Positions 19,006-27,065 of a stretch of 64,000 nt of DNA are shown one piece after another. The stretch is from JBHJGU01 sp050331475 (lineage in GTDB: Bacteria > Pseudomonadota > Alphaproteobacteria > Caulobacterales > Maricaulaceae): positions 1 through 64,000 of the forward strand of contig JBHJGU010000032.1 of NCBI GenBank assembly GCA_050331475.1, read 5' to 3'. Position 1 is the first letter of the stretch; the number at the start of each line of letters is the position of its first letter. The position numbers and the translations under genes are program-made. The notes beneath the pieces were generated by a model that saw nothing but the letters and a program-made list of their open reading frames with translations, was not told the origin of the DNA and ran no database searches.

Positions 19006-20031
19006 TTAACGTTTTGGCCAGCCGCTCAGCAGCGCTCGCAAAGCGCTGGTCAACGCCAAGGGCTGATCCAAAAGCACATGGTGGCGCGCGTCGGGGATAG
19101 ACACCTGGGGCGTGTCCGCGCGGAATGTTTCGCCCATAAAGCTCCAGACCGCGTCCGTGACCAAATCCGAGCGCGCCCCCCGCATCAGCGCCAGCGGGCA
19201 TTGCAGGCTCGCGGCTAAGGCGTCCGGTCGGATCGGATCGAACGCCATCTTAATCCAAAGCTCGGGGTCGAACTTCCACGTTACGCCATCGGGTCCCGCC
19301 GAGGGGTCCGCACGTAAGGAGGCGCGCGCAATGTGGTCCACCAGGAACAGATTTTCGCAAGGCTGATCGGGCAAGAGCCGGAACCGACTGAGCGCCTCGA
19401 CCGGGTTCGCATAGCTGCGTCCGCCGCGTCGAGGCGGGCTGGGCCGGCGATCGGGGTCGAACGGGCGCACAGGGCTGTCGAGCACCACCACACCGCTCAA
19501 CCGGTCGCCGAACGCACGAGCCGCGGCGAACGCCACAAAGCCGCCGAAGGAATGCCCCACCAGTATCGGCGCGGTTTCGGCATCGAACGCGCCCGCCGCC
19601 TGGGCCACGGCGCGGACTTCTTCGGCATAAACGTTCATGAGGTATTGCTCGCGCCAGCCGCTGTCCCCCATGCCCGACAGATCAAGGGTGACCACGCGCA
19701 GGCCGTCTTGGGCGAGAAAACCGACGATCGGGTCCCACCAGCCCTGGTGCGCCACCCCGCCATGGATCAACACCACGGGCTGTGCGCCGCGTGGGCCGAC
19801 CGCGCGCCAGGCGATTTCTGCGCCGTCCACTGCGACGCGGCCGGTTTCCGATGCGCCTAGGCGCTCGAGGGCCGCTGTGAACCAGTCCGGCGCGGGCGGT
19901 TTATCGCCGCCGAACGCGGCGAGCGGATAGGTGCGCTCTGGCCGCCCCTTCGGATTATCGAAGGTCGGCTGGGCGTTTGCGCTGGCCGTGGGGCCTTCAG
20001 GCTCCAAAACCGGGTCGTCGGCTTGTGTCAT
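19006..20031 (-). CDS. Alpha/beta-fold hydrolase
   Basis: This 341-residue alpha/beta hydrolase has the oxyanion-hole motif HGGVAHQGWWDP near residue 90. The nucleophile elbow GHSFGG is near 160, with Ser as nucleophile. An acidic residue sits in the RGARSDLVTD region near 288 and a late His in DARHHVLLDQP near 317. The first 45 residues are Pro-rich and disordered. The substrate is unknown. It follows the UbiB-like kinase gene by nine bases on the same strand, so they form an operon. Confidence 0.87.
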   Translation of the reverse strand: MTQADDPVLEPEGPTASANAQPTFDNPKGRPERTYPLAAFGGDKPPAPDWFTAALERLGASETGRVAVDGAEIAWRAVGPRGAQPVVLIHGGVAHQGWWDPIVGFLAQDGLRVVTLDLSGMGDSGWREQYLMNVYAEEVRAVAQAAGAFDAETAPILVGHSFGGFVAFAAARAFGDRLSGVVVLDSPVRPFDPDRRPSPPRRGGRSYANPVEALSRFRLLPDQPCENLFLVDHIARASLRADPSAGPDGVTWKFDPELWIKMAFDPIRPDALAASLQCPLALMRGARSDLVTDAVWSFMGETFRADTPQVSIPDARHHVLLDQPLALTSALRALLSGWPKR

Positions 20032-20040
20032 CGCCCATCG

Positions 20041-21456
20041 CTAGGCGGCGTCTGCGTTCGCGTCAACGTCGCGTTGGGGCGCTAACCCGACGGCGGTCAT
20101 GGCCTCAGCTTGGCGATCCGCAAGTCGTTGGCGTTCAAAGCCGTCAATCTCCGCCTCAAACAGCGCGCGGAAATTCAGCTCAGCGCCTAAGTGCAGGAAG
20201 GCGGCCCCCAGACCGATCGCCGCGCGGTCCATGAACACGAACTCCGCGGGGATTGTGACGGGGCCATGCTCCTTGAGCCGTTGACGCACGGTGAACGCCT
20301 CCTTGCGACCGTATTGGCCCGGGCTGATCCCATCGGCAATGGGCCGCACCCGATCATCCATGAGCGGGCCATAGATGAACCGCGCCCACAGGTTCAGCGT
20401 GTCGATGAGATCGTTCGAGAGACCGTGAAAGCCCCAAAGCTCATAGGCCGCCACTTGAGCATCGCGATCCTCCGCCATCAGCGCGCGGTAAAGCGACACC
20501 ACGCCGTCGACGAATTGGGCGGGAAAAATCCTTACACAGCCGAAGTCCAAAAGGTTCAGCGCCCGGCCATCCTTGGCCACGGTGTAATTGCCCAGATGGG
20601 GGTCGCCATGGATCACCCCATACCGCCCCATGGGCCGCCACCAGGCTTGGAACAAATTGGTGGCGATCGTGTTGCGGGTGTCCAAATCGTGGTCGACGAA
20701 ATCGATGATTTTGCGCCCCTCCAGCCAGGTCATGCTTAGAAGGCGCTGGGAGGATAATTCGGGCACGGGCTGGGGCGTGCGGATGGCGTCGAGCTCCGCC
20801 AGCATGGCTTTGTAGAGCGCCATGTGCTTGGCCTCGCGGGCGTAATCGAGCTCTTCGCGTAGCCGTTCGCCGATCTCCTCGCCCATGCGGGTGGGATCGA
20901 TCGAGCCGTCCATGCGCTTGAAAATGTTAAACAAGACTTTGAGCTGGGCGAGGTCCGCCTCCACCGCGCTCGCCATGTCTGGGTATTGCAGCTTGGAGGC
21001 CAAGGCGCGGCCGTCGGGATGGCGCGCTTTATGAACCTGGCCGAGCGAGGCGGCGGCGCAGGCCTCTTCGTCGAAATGATCAAACCGCGCGCGCCAATCG
21101 GGACCTAACTCCGCCTTCATGCGCCGACGCACAAAGGGCCGACCCATGGGCGGGGCGTTGGTTTGTAATTGCGCGAGCTCTTCGGCGAACTCCGGGGGCA
21201 GGGCGTCGGGGATGGTGGCGATCATTTGGGCCGCCTTCATCAAAGGGCCCTTAATGCCGCCCAGCGCCGCTTTGAGCGCTTGGGCGGTTTTCGCCGAACC
21301 CTCGTCCTTGCCAAACAGGCGATTGGCGCCCGCGGCCACCGCTGCGCCGGACAACCCCGCACCGACTTTGGCCACACGCGCGGCGCGACCCGTCAAGCGA
21401 TCGCGTTCACGATCGGTGGAGGAGGCGGAGGATTGAGGATCAGCCATAGTGAACAT
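20041..21456 (-). CDS. ABC1/UbiB (COQ8-type) atypical kinase
   Basis: This 471-residue protein belongs to the ABC1/ADCK/UbiB family, which supports ubiquinone biosynthesis. The N-terminal KxGQ-like motif reads MKAAQMIATIPDALP near residue 76, so the glycine of KxGQ is Ala. AASLGQVHKA near 134 is the Ala-rich nucleotide loop, LASKLQYP holds the kinase Lys, HGDPHLGNY near 282 is the catalytic loop and LLDFGCVR the DFG-like metal site. An Ala-rich tail follows. The start is uncertain between 21456 and 21447. It is divergent from the 21.6 kb gene and leads the operon with the alpha/beta hydrolase. Confidence 0.88.
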   Translation of the reverse strand: MFTMADPQSSASSTDRERDRLTGRAARVAKVGAGLSGAAVAAGANRLFGKDEGSAKTAQALKAALGGIKGPLMKAAQMIATIPDALPPEFAEELAQLQTNAPPMGRPFVRRRMKAELGPDWRARFDHFDEEACAAASLGQVHKARHPDGRALASKLQYPDMASAVEADLAQLKVLFNIFKRMDGSIDPTRMGEEIGERLREELDYAREAKHMALYKAMLAELDAIRTPQPVPELSSQRLLSMTWLEGRKIIDFVDHDLDTRNTIATNLFQAWWRPMGRYGVIHGDPHLGNYTVAKDGRALNLLDFGCVRIFPAQFVDGVVSLYRALMAEDRDAQVAAYELWGFHGLSNDLIDTLNLWARFIYGPLMDDRVRPIADGISPGQYGRKEAFTVRQRLKEHGPVTIPAEFVFMDRAAIGLGAAFLHLGAELNFRALFEAEIDGFERQRLADRQAEAMTAVGLAPQRDVDANADAA

Positions 21457-21573
21457 CTCGGTTGCGGTACGACCAATGTAGACCCCCGAAGCGTTGGTGC
21501 TAGGGCGTTGACCCGGGCGGCGCTGCGCGCTCACCTAAGCGCGGTCTTTGCTGCAATAGGGAGGGGCAGGCGC

Positions 21574-22089
21574 ATGGGCGATCGGCGGATCGGGGCGATT
21601 ATCGCCTTGGGGATCGTTTGGAGCGCGGGCGCAAGCGCCCAGGACGCGTTCGACGTGTGCGCGGAGATTAACAATGACACCCAGAGGCTAAGCTGTTTCG
21701 ACGCCGCGGTCGCCAAACGCGCCGCCGCCTTAGCCCCGCCGCCCGCCGTCCCCGCGCCGGAAACCGCGCCCGCCCAGACCGAAACCGTGGCCTCCGCCGC
21801 CCCGCGCAATGTCCCCGCCGGGCCGGAGCCAGCCAAGCCCAAGGCTTTGACCTATGACACCATGCCTTTGCCGTTCACCACCACGGTGACCGCTTATCAG
21901 CGCGGCGTCGGCTCGGACTTCGCGCTGCGGATCGCCGAGGGCTTGGTGTTTGTCGATGCGGGCGGTTCGGCGCCGCGTCGGCGGGATATCACGGGGCAAA
22001 CCATTGAAATCATGAAATCCGGCTTCGGCTCTTGGCGCATGCGGTTGGAAAGCCAGAAGGGGCTGGTGCGGATCAAACCGGCGAGTTAA
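21574..22089 (+). CDS. Periplasmic protein with CxxI-N/D-RLxCFD motif
   Basis: This 171-residue exported protein has a signal peptide (IGAIIALGIVWSAGASAQ). The motif CAEINNDTQRLSCFDAA at about residues 29-45 has two cysteines, probably disulfide-bonded, and recurs in many proteobacterial periplasmic proteins of unknown role. A Pro/Ala linker (about 50-95) leads to a C-terminal beta-rich domain (TYDTMPLPFTTTVTAYQ, SGFGSWRMRLE). A strong ribosome site GGGAGGGG precedes the ATG. The function is not assigned. Confidence 0.75.
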   Translation: MGDRRIGAIIALGIVWSAGASAQDAFDVCAEINNDTQRLSCFDAAVAKRAAALAPPPAVPAPETAPAQTETVASAAPRNVPAGPEPAKPKALTYDTMPLPFTTTVTAYQRGVGSDFALRIAEGLVFVDAGGSAPRRRDITGQTIEIMKSGFGSWRMRLESQKGLVRIKPAS

Positions 22090-22090
22090 A

Positions 22091-22190
22091 CCGCGCCTGC
22101 GCGCCGCAAACGCAGCCGCGGGCCTGGCGCGTCGGGCGCTTGGGGCTCCCGGTCTAGGTCATGACCTCATAAAGGGCGATCGTCAGGGCG
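22091..22190 (+). pseudogene. Inverted, degraded 3' fragment of the 22.4 kb gene
   Basis: Read rightward, GLGHDLIKGDRQGA then TAA (22151-22195) parallels the C-terminus ALGHDLINADRQGRGE of the leftward gene at 22376-22681. Twenty bases around AGGTCATGACCT are identical in inverted orientation (22154-22173 against 22404-22423). Weaker similarity extends upstream to about 22091. It looks like a truncated inverted duplicate. Confidence 0.5.
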
Positions 22191-22320
22191 CGTAAACGGC
22201 TAAGAGGGGCCAGGAGAGAGTCGATAAGCGGGGTTCGCCCCCGGTTGAGGCGCTCGACGCCGCCCCTCAACGCCGTTTGCGCGTCCGAAGGATCGGGCGC
22301 TTAGCGCCGTCGACTGCGTT

Positions 22321-22360
22321 GCAAGCGTTTGAAAACCAGAGAGGTTTCCTGCACGCTTGC
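22321..22360. other. Long hairpin after the 22.4 kb gene
   Basis: The outer arms GCAAGCGT/ACGCTTGC and inner arms AAACC/GGTTT form a 40-base stem with internal loops, 16 bases beyond the stop of the leftward gene. There is no U-tract, so it is not a clear intrinsic terminator. Confidence 0.4.
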
Positions 22361-22375
22361 GCCTGGTCGACGACC

Positions 22376-22681
22376 CTATTCGCCGCGACCCTGACGGTCG
22401 GCGTTTATGAGGTCATGACCTAGGGCTGCGGCGGCGACCGCGCGCAAGGCCGCCGTTTTCCGGCGCAGATAGGCGCGGCGCGGTGGGTTGAGCGTCTCGG
22501 CGAAGGTCTCGAAAGCGGTCAGACGGTCCTCCAACGCGTTCGCTCGGACAACCATCTCGCCGAGCCGCGCGCCAATCACCGCTAATGTGCGCACGGTTTG
22601 CGCCAACGCCCCGGCCGCCGTGAGGTCTCGGGCCAGGCGCGGGTCGGTCAAACCCTTATAGGCGGAGGGGGTATCCGTCAT
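22376..22681 (-). CDS. Small helical hypothetical protein
   Basis: This 101-residue frame has codon use in keeping with its neighbours. The predicted protein is almost entirely helical (LARDLTAAGALAQTVRTLAVIGARLGEMVVRANALEDRLTAF layout) with a basic region PPRRAYLRRKTAALRA near 67. No family is recognised. It is divergent from the TacA-like regulator gene, with 176 bases between starts. Its 3' end has an inverted, decayed partner at 22.1 kb. Confidence 0.5.
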   Translation of the reverse strand: MTDTPSAYKGLTDPRLARDLTAAGALAQTVRTLAVIGARLGEMVVRANALEDRLTAFETFAETLNPPRRAYLRRKTAALRAVAAAALGHDLINADRQGRGE

Positions 22682-22857
22682 CGCGTCGCAGCCCGTGTCC
22701 GTTGCGGTTCCAATATGGAGAAAGCGGGTCCTCCGCGAGCCCCAAGCGTTTCAAAACGGGTCGCTTAAACCGGTTCTTCATTCCCTAGGCGGCATTGTGA
22801 TCGCCATTCAAACCGGCCTCAAGTCTAACGGGGCTGAAAACGGACGGGTGTGAGGGT

Positions 22858-24348
22858 ATGGCGAAGTCGGTCTTGATTGTAGACGACGACCCGGCGCAGC
22901 GGCGGTTGGTCCAGGCGGTCGTTGAGCGCGAAGGCTTTTTGGCCGTTCAAGCAGACAGCGGCGAACAGGCCTTGGATCGGCTCGAGGCGCCCGGCGGAGG
23001 CCGCGTGGAAGTCGTGTTGCTCGATCTGGGCATGCCTGGCTTGTCCGGACTGGAGACGCTGGGGCTGATTCGCAAACGCCGCTCGGACTTGCCGGTGATC
23101 GTGTTGACCGCTCAGGGCGGTATCGACACCGTTGTCCAAGCCATGCAAGCGGGCGCCAACGACTTCTTCGTCAAACCCGCCAGTCCCGAGCGCATCGTGA
23201 TCTCGATGCGTAACGCGTTGAAAATGCGCGATCTATCCGGCGAGGTTGATCGCCTGAAAAAAACCCAGACCGGCGCTTTGTCCTTTGACGATTTGATCGC
23301 GGACGCGCCGGCCATGCGCTCGGTCAAGGCGTTGGGCCAGCGTGTCGCTCAATCCGACATTCCAGTCTTGCTGCTCGGCGAAAGCGGGGTGGGTAAGGAA
23401 GTCATCGCGCGGGCGATCCAGGGCGGATCGAAACGCGCGGGCAAACCGTTCGTGGCGGTCAACTGTGGCGCGATCCCGGAAAACCTCATGGAATCCATTC
23501 TGTTCGGCCATGAGAAAGGCGCGTTCACCGGCGCGGTTGACCGCCACTTGGGTAAGTTCGTCGAAGCCGATGGCGGGACCTTGTTCCTCGACGAAGTCGG
23601 CGAATTGCCGCTCGATATGCAGGTTAAGCTTTTGCGCGTTTTGCAGGAACGCGAAGTCGACCCCGTGGGCGGTCGTCGGCCGGTCAAGGTTGATGTGCGG
23701 ATCATTTCGGCGACGAACAAGAACCTCGCCGATCTCGTCGCCGCGGGCGCCTTCCGAGAGGACCTCTATTACCGGCTCAACGTCTTTCCCATCGACATTC
23801 CGCCGCTGCGTGAGCGATTGGCCGACGTTCCGGCCTTGGTGAATCACTTTGTTGCGCGGTTCAACGCCCAAGAAGGCAAAGGCGTTCTGGGCGCGTCTGT
23901 AGAGACCTTGAACGTTTTGAGCGCCTTTGACTGGCCCGGCAATGTCCGCCAGTTGGAGAACGCTGTGTTTCGCGCGGTCGTTTTGTGCGATCGCGAGCGC
24001 CTGTCGCCGGCGGATTTTCCTCAATTTTCCGGCATCGAACCGCGATTTGACGGCCCCGCGGTATCGGCGGGCGCCGCATCCGCCACCCGCCCCGACCCGG
24101 CCCTTGAATTGGGTGCGGCGGTGGCGCTCGACGCGGCGATGGATCTCGAAAAAGGCATTGATTTGCTTGATGAAAAGGGGCACTTGCGCACCCTTGAGGC
24201 CATTGAGCGCGATCTCATCCAATTTGCCATCGAAACCTATGCCGGGCGCATGTCCGAGATCGCGCGCCGACTAGGCATCGGTCGATCGACGCTTTACCGC
24301 AAAGTGCGTGAGCACGATCTTGAGGTCGACGCCGCCCGCGCCGGATAA
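22858..24348 (+). CDS. Sigma-54-dependent response regulator (NtrC family, TacA-like)
   Basis: This 496-residue regulator has an N-terminal receiver domain (residues 4-120; acidic pocket DDD at 9-11, phospho-Asp in VVLLDLGMPG near 59, Lys in FFVKPASPERI). The AAA+ domain has Walker A GESGVGKE, sigma-54 contact loop GAFTGA, Walker B GTLFLDEVGELP and arginine-finger FREDLYYRLNVFP. The C-terminal Fis-type helix-turn-helix is MSEIARRLGIGRSTLYRKV. The receiver closely resembles Caulobacter TacA, which drives stalk genes with sigma-54. That identity is inferred. No partner kinase is adjacent. The next gene is the Cys-repeat peptide, 153 bases downstream. Confidence 0.92.
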   Translation: MAKSVLIVDDDPAQRRLVQAVVEREGFLAVQADSGEQALDRLEAPGGGRVEVVLLDLGMPGLSGLETLGLIRKRRSDLPVIVLTAQGGIDTVVQAMQAGANDFFVKPASPERIVISMRNALKMRDLSGEVDRLKKTQTGALSFDDLIADAPAMRSVKALGQRVAQSDIPVLLLGESGVGKEVIARAIQGGSKRAGKPFVAVNCGAIPENLMESILFGHEKGAFTGAVDRHLGKFVEADGGTLFLDEVGELPLDMQVKLLRVLQEREVDPVGGRRPVKVDVRIISATNKNLADLVAAGAFREDLYYRLNVFPIDIPPLRERLADVPALVNHFVARFNAQEGKGVLGASVETLNVLSAFDWPGNVRQLENAVFRAVVLCDRERLSPADFPQFSGIEPRFDGPAVSAGAASATRPDPALELGAAVALDAAMDLEKGIDLLDEKGHLRTLEAIERDLIQFAIETYAGRMSEIARRLGIGRSTLYRKVREHDLEVDAARAG

Positions 24349-24501
24349 CGCCGCAAGCGTGTCACATTCTTGCCCCGATGCTCATGCGATCTGATGGCCG
24401 CGTCGCGAAACGTCGGTCGGGGTCCTCCGTCGGCGCAAGGGGCGTGAGATCTAACAGCCCGCGGCTTTTGGCGGCGGGGATCCAATAAGGGATGTTTACT
24501 C

Positions 24502-24747
24502 ATGGCTAAAATCAACGCTCGTGCGGCCGTCAAAGCCGTCGCCGTCGCTACCGCTCTCGCCGGCGCTCCGGCTATCGCTCTGGCTCAATGCGCGCCCTGC
24601 GGCGCGTGCGGCGCCTGCCACGCTTGTGATGCGTGCCATGCCTGCGACGCTTGTGGCGCGTGCTACGCTTGCGACGCCTGCCACGCTTGCGACGCTTGCC
24701 ATGCCTGCGACGCTTGCCACGCGTGCTCGCCTTGCGACCCGGCCTAA
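24502..24747 (+). CDS. Secreted peptide with cysteine at every third residue
   Basis: This 81-residue precursor has a clear signal peptide (MAKINARAAVKAVAVATA.., cut near ALA-QC at 28-29). From residue 30 to 78 every third residue is Cys, 17 in all, in the pattern C-x-A. The x position is P,G,G,H,D,H,D,G,Y,D,H,D,H,D,H,S, so His and Asp alternate through most of it. No known metallothionein or lipoprotein has this layout to my knowledge. Such a chain could bind metal ions or form a disulfide-laddered three-residue helix outside the cytoplasm. A ribosome site (AAGGGA) lies 9-10 bases before the ATG, and a hairpin follows the stop. The other strand and frame give low-complexity shadows only. Confidence 0.85.
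   Translation: MAKINARAAVKAVAVATALAGAPAIALAQCAPCGACGACHACDACHACDACGACYACDACHACDACHACDACHACSPCDPA
24588..24735. repeat. Tandem 9/18-bp coding repeats
   Basis: The DNA encoding the Cys-x-Ala array consists of imperfect 9-base units (TGC-x-GCC/GCT), often paired into 18-base His/Asp units. Synonymous variation between units (GCT/GCC/GCG, CAC/CAT, TGC/TGT) indicates that the repeat is selected at protein level and is not a fresh slippage product. Confidence 0.8.
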
Positions 24748-24769
24748 GTCCTTACGCGACTTAACGGTT

Positions 24770-24803
24770 CGAACGGCTCCCGGGGCGACCTGGGAGCCGT
24801 TTC
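24770..24803 (+). terminator. Hairpin terminator after the Cys-repeat gene
   Basis: ACGGCTCCC (24773-24781) pairs perfectly with GGGAGCCGT (24792-24800), with a 10-base loop and a short T run. It probably separates the abundant small mRNA from the next gene. Confidence 0.6.
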
Positions 24804-24924
24804 CGTTCGCGGGTGAGGCTTTTGGTCGCTTGCCAAGCACGCCCGTTGCGCGTTTTTTGCGCGTGTGTCTGATCGCATGTTTGTACAGATAGGTTGATCT
24901 TTTCGCGGAGCCTCCCGGGACGCC

Positions 24925-25692
24925 ATGACCGAAGAAGAAGCCGCCATCAATTGGGCCGATGTGTCCGACGCGCGCCTGCGCACCATGCTCCAAGGCGCAC
25001 ACGATTACGAGACCGCTTGCGGTGGGCTCGACGCGATCGACGAGAATGTGGCGAGCGCGCTTCTAGGCGAGGCTGAGCAATTCTATGTTTGGGATCATTA
25101 CCCCAAAGGCGATTCCATCGACAAAAAGACCCACGCCCAATTTTTCTACCACTGCCATGACGATGGCGGGGTGATCCATCGCGGCGTCAAGCTCGACGAC
25201 GAACATGGCCATTTCCACACATTTGTGCGGGTCAAGGGCTTCCCAGACGACATTGGCGATCCGGTGGATATTCAAGTCGATAACCAACCGTTGGGCGACA
25301 AGGCGTTGGCTCACTTGATCGCGGTGAGCCTGGACGCGGCCGGCGAGCCGACCCGGCTGTTCACGGTCAACCGTTGGGTGACCGGGGAGACCTATTACGC
25401 CGCGAAGGACGTGATCCGGCTGCTTGACGTTTTCCAGTTGGCGCCGAAGGGCAAATGGGCCCTGCCGAACCAATGGGTCAGCGGGCTGGTCGCGCTTTAC
25501 CGGCCGCTTGTGGAGTCCTTGGTGCGCGAGCGTGATGTGGAAGTATTCGCCTATCAAGCGCGCAGCGATAAAAATGTCTATAAGGACTTGGATTTAGAGG
25601 TGATCTCCGCGGCCCGTATCGTACCCGAGGGCTGGATCGCCACCGTCCGCGCGGAGGCGGACCGTCGTGGGCTCGCTCCCGCCGCCGCTTAA
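24925..25692 (+). CDS. His-rich soluble protein of unknown function (possibly DUF6969)
   Basis: This is a 255-residue protein with no signal peptide or membrane segment. It has conserved-looking metal-ligand clusters: WDHYPKGDSIDKKTHAQFFYHCH near residues 53-75 and DEHGHFHTFVR near 91-101. An aromatic/acidic C-terminal region follows (YAAKDVIRLLDVFQL, WVSGLVALYRPLVE). The layout fits what I remember of DUF6969, but I cannot confirm it. The His clusters suggest a metal-dependent enzyme or metallochaperone. It lies downstream of the Cys-repeat peptide on the same strand, beyond a hairpin. A functional link is inferred from position only. Its stop overlaps the stop of the ASCH gene. Confidence 0.75.
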   Translation: MTEEEAAINWADVSDARLRTMLQGAHDYETACGGLDAIDENVASALLGEAEQFYVWDHYPKGDSIDKKTHAQFFYHCHDDGGVIHRGVKLDDEHGHFHTFVRVKGFPDDIGDPVDIQVDNQPLGDKALAHLIAVSLDAAGEPTRLFTVNRWVTGETYYAAKDVIRLLDVFQLAPKGKWALPNQWVSGLVALYRPLVESLVRERDVEVFAYQARSDKNVYKDLDLEVISAARIVPEGWIATVRAEADRRGLAPAAA

Positions 25693-26150
25693 GGCGCCGC
25701 CCTCCAAACCACCTGAAACCGTTCGAACACGGCGGGCTCAGCGTCTGTATAGGTGAAATTCAGGCGCGCTGCGACGCGCTCGAAGTACGCCCGGTGATCG
25801 GCGAGCCAGCTCGCCAGCGTGCGGTCGCCCTCACCCTCATCCCAGGCGAATGCAGCGTCAACGGCGCTCACGGGCGCGATGGCGACGTGGGTCGTCTCGA
25901 CGACGCAAAGCGGTGCAGCGCGTCCGTACAGGATTAGAGACAGCGCGCCCGGTTGCGGCGGATCAAGCCCTCGAGCGGTATACTCGCGAACCAGCGCGCA
26001 GGTGGCTTGTTTGGTTCCCGCAAGAACCAAGGCCCCGAGTTCGTCGGCCAGCGCCGGGGTGTCGCCGAAACAATCGATCTCAAAGGGCGAACCGGTTCGG
26101 CCGGTGTTCGCAAGGAAGGCCGCCCAAGCGCGCGCTTGCTCAGGCGTCAT
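25689..26150 (-). CDS. ASCH-domain protein
   Basis: This 153-residue protein has the ASCH beta-barrel fold (PUA-like), thought to bind RNA or modified nucleosides. Recognisable elements are FGDTPALADELGALVLAGTKQATCAL near residue 26, PQPGALSLILYGRAAPLCVVETTHVAIAPVSAVDAAFAWDEGEGDRTLASW in the middle, and the end ERFQVVWR. The ATG at 26150 overlaps the stop of the upstream gene by four bases, so the two are coupled. The extension upstream of this ATG is Arg-rich and non-native. Confidence 0.85.
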   Translation of the reverse strand: MTPEQARAWAAFLANTGRTGSPFEIDCFGDTPALADELGALVLAGTKQATCALVREYTARGLDPPQPGALSLILYGRAAPLCVVETTHVAIAPVSAVDAAFAWDEGEGDRTLASWLADHRAYFERVAARLNFTYTDAEPAVFERFQVVWRAAP

Positions 26151-26659
26151 CGCGTCTCTTCGTCGGGTTCGGATGCGCGGCCACCGTCGAGCACGCGCAG
26201 ACGAGGGCGACGCGTGGGCGCGATCGGGCGCGGCGTTTCCGGAGCGACGTCTATCACGTCCTCGACAATTTCCAGCTCGGCGCCGCGCGGTGGCGGGCGT
26301 TTGCGGGACCAGCTCTTGCACTTAAGCCCATGGCTTGATCGGCGGGGCGCAGCCCCATGGGCTAGAGACTTTGGGCCTTTCCCGCGCGTCTTCCGGTCGA
26401 TCTCTTTGAGTTTCTGCGCCTGAAGAGCGGAGAGCGGCTCGTTCAGCGCGCCCTTCTCAGGATCCGCGAAGGCGGAGCCGTGCGTCTCAAGCCGGGTCTC
26501 GACGCTATCGAGAAATTCCGCCTCCCACTCGGATAATTGACGGTCCGGGGTCGCCGCATCCGCACCGGTCTCCGGTTCGGTTTGCGCGGCAACGTCGCGA
26601 AGCTTGCGCAATTTGCGCAACGCCTTGGCGGTTTTTCGCGTATCGACCTGGCGGGGCAT
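26147..26659 (-). CDS. Conserved alphaproteobacterial hypothetical protein
   Basis: This 170-residue protein has a basic N-terminus (RKTAKALRKLRKLRD). The acidic core LSEWEAEFLDSVETRLETHG (about 42-61) continues into SAFADPEKGALNEPLSALQAQKLKEIDRK, a stretch that recurs as a conserved hypothetical in Caulobacter relatives. A basic, poorly conserved middle (KCKSWSRKRPPPRG) and a variable tail follow. There is no signal peptide. The ATG at 26659 is preferred to a TTG nine bases upstream. The function is unknown. It is coupled to the ASCH gene. Confidence 0.7.
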   Translation of the reverse strand: MPRQVDTRKTAKALRKLRKLRDVAAQTEPETGADAATPDRQLSEWEAEFLDSVETRLETHGSAFADPEKGALNEPLSALQAQKLKEIDRKTRGKGPKSLAHGAAPRRSSHGLKCKSWSRKRPPPRGAELEIVEDVIDVAPETPRPIAPTRRPRLRVLDGGRASEPDEETR

Positions 26660-26705
26660 GACGCTCAAGAGGGCTGCGCGTCGGACCCGAACGCCGACAC
26701 CTTGT

Positions 26706-26990
26706 CTATATATCGCCGAGCGCGCTCAAGTACAAATCAAGAACGGCTTCTTGCTCTTGCCGTTCCTGGCGATCCATTTTCCGCAGGCGGACGACTTGGC
26801 GCAGCACCTTAGCGTCAAAGCCCATGGCTTTGGCTTCGTCATAGACCGATTTGATGTCGGCGGTGACGTTGGCTTTGTCCTCCTCAAGGCGTTCAATACG
26901 CCCGACAAAGCTTTTAAGTTGCTCTCGCGCCGACGCGCCGAACGCGTCTGCGCCCGCGTCGTCCACGGGAGGAGGGTCGGAAACAGCCAT
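26706..26990 (-). CDS. gapR: GapR nucleoid-associated protein (DUF2312)
   Basis: This 94-residue DUF2312 protein reads [21 protein letters not shown] (starting near residue 22), [42 protein letters not shown] (about 50-91), very close to Caulobacter GapR in length and sequence. GapR tetramers clamp overtwisted AT-rich DNA ahead of moving polymerases and help topoisomerases during replication. The coiled-coil and the basic RLRKMDR face are visible. It stands alone on the leftward strand, 47 bases from the next gene. Confidence 0.93.
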   Translation of the reverse strand: MAVSDPPPVDDAGADAFGASAREQLKSFVGRIERLEEDKANVTADIKSVYDEAKAMGFDAKVLRQVVRLRKMDRQERQEQEAVLDLYLSALGDI

Positions 26991-27065
26991 AAACGCGCCT
27001 TGCCTTTATCATGCAGGGGGAGGCCGTCGCCCTTGTGGCGGGTCGGTCCTCAACGGCGCTCAGCT

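Noticed and set aside
24355..24375. Possible sigma-54 promoter (TGTCAC..TTGC) before the Cys-repeat gene
   Set aside because: The spacing between the -24 and -12 elements is one base short and the GG is not kept.
24496..25002. Leftward 168-residue frame across the Cys-repeat gene (Ser/Val/Ala repeats)
   Set aside because: It is the antisense shadow of the repeat. It has no ribosome site and crosses a terminator hairpin and the start of the next gene.
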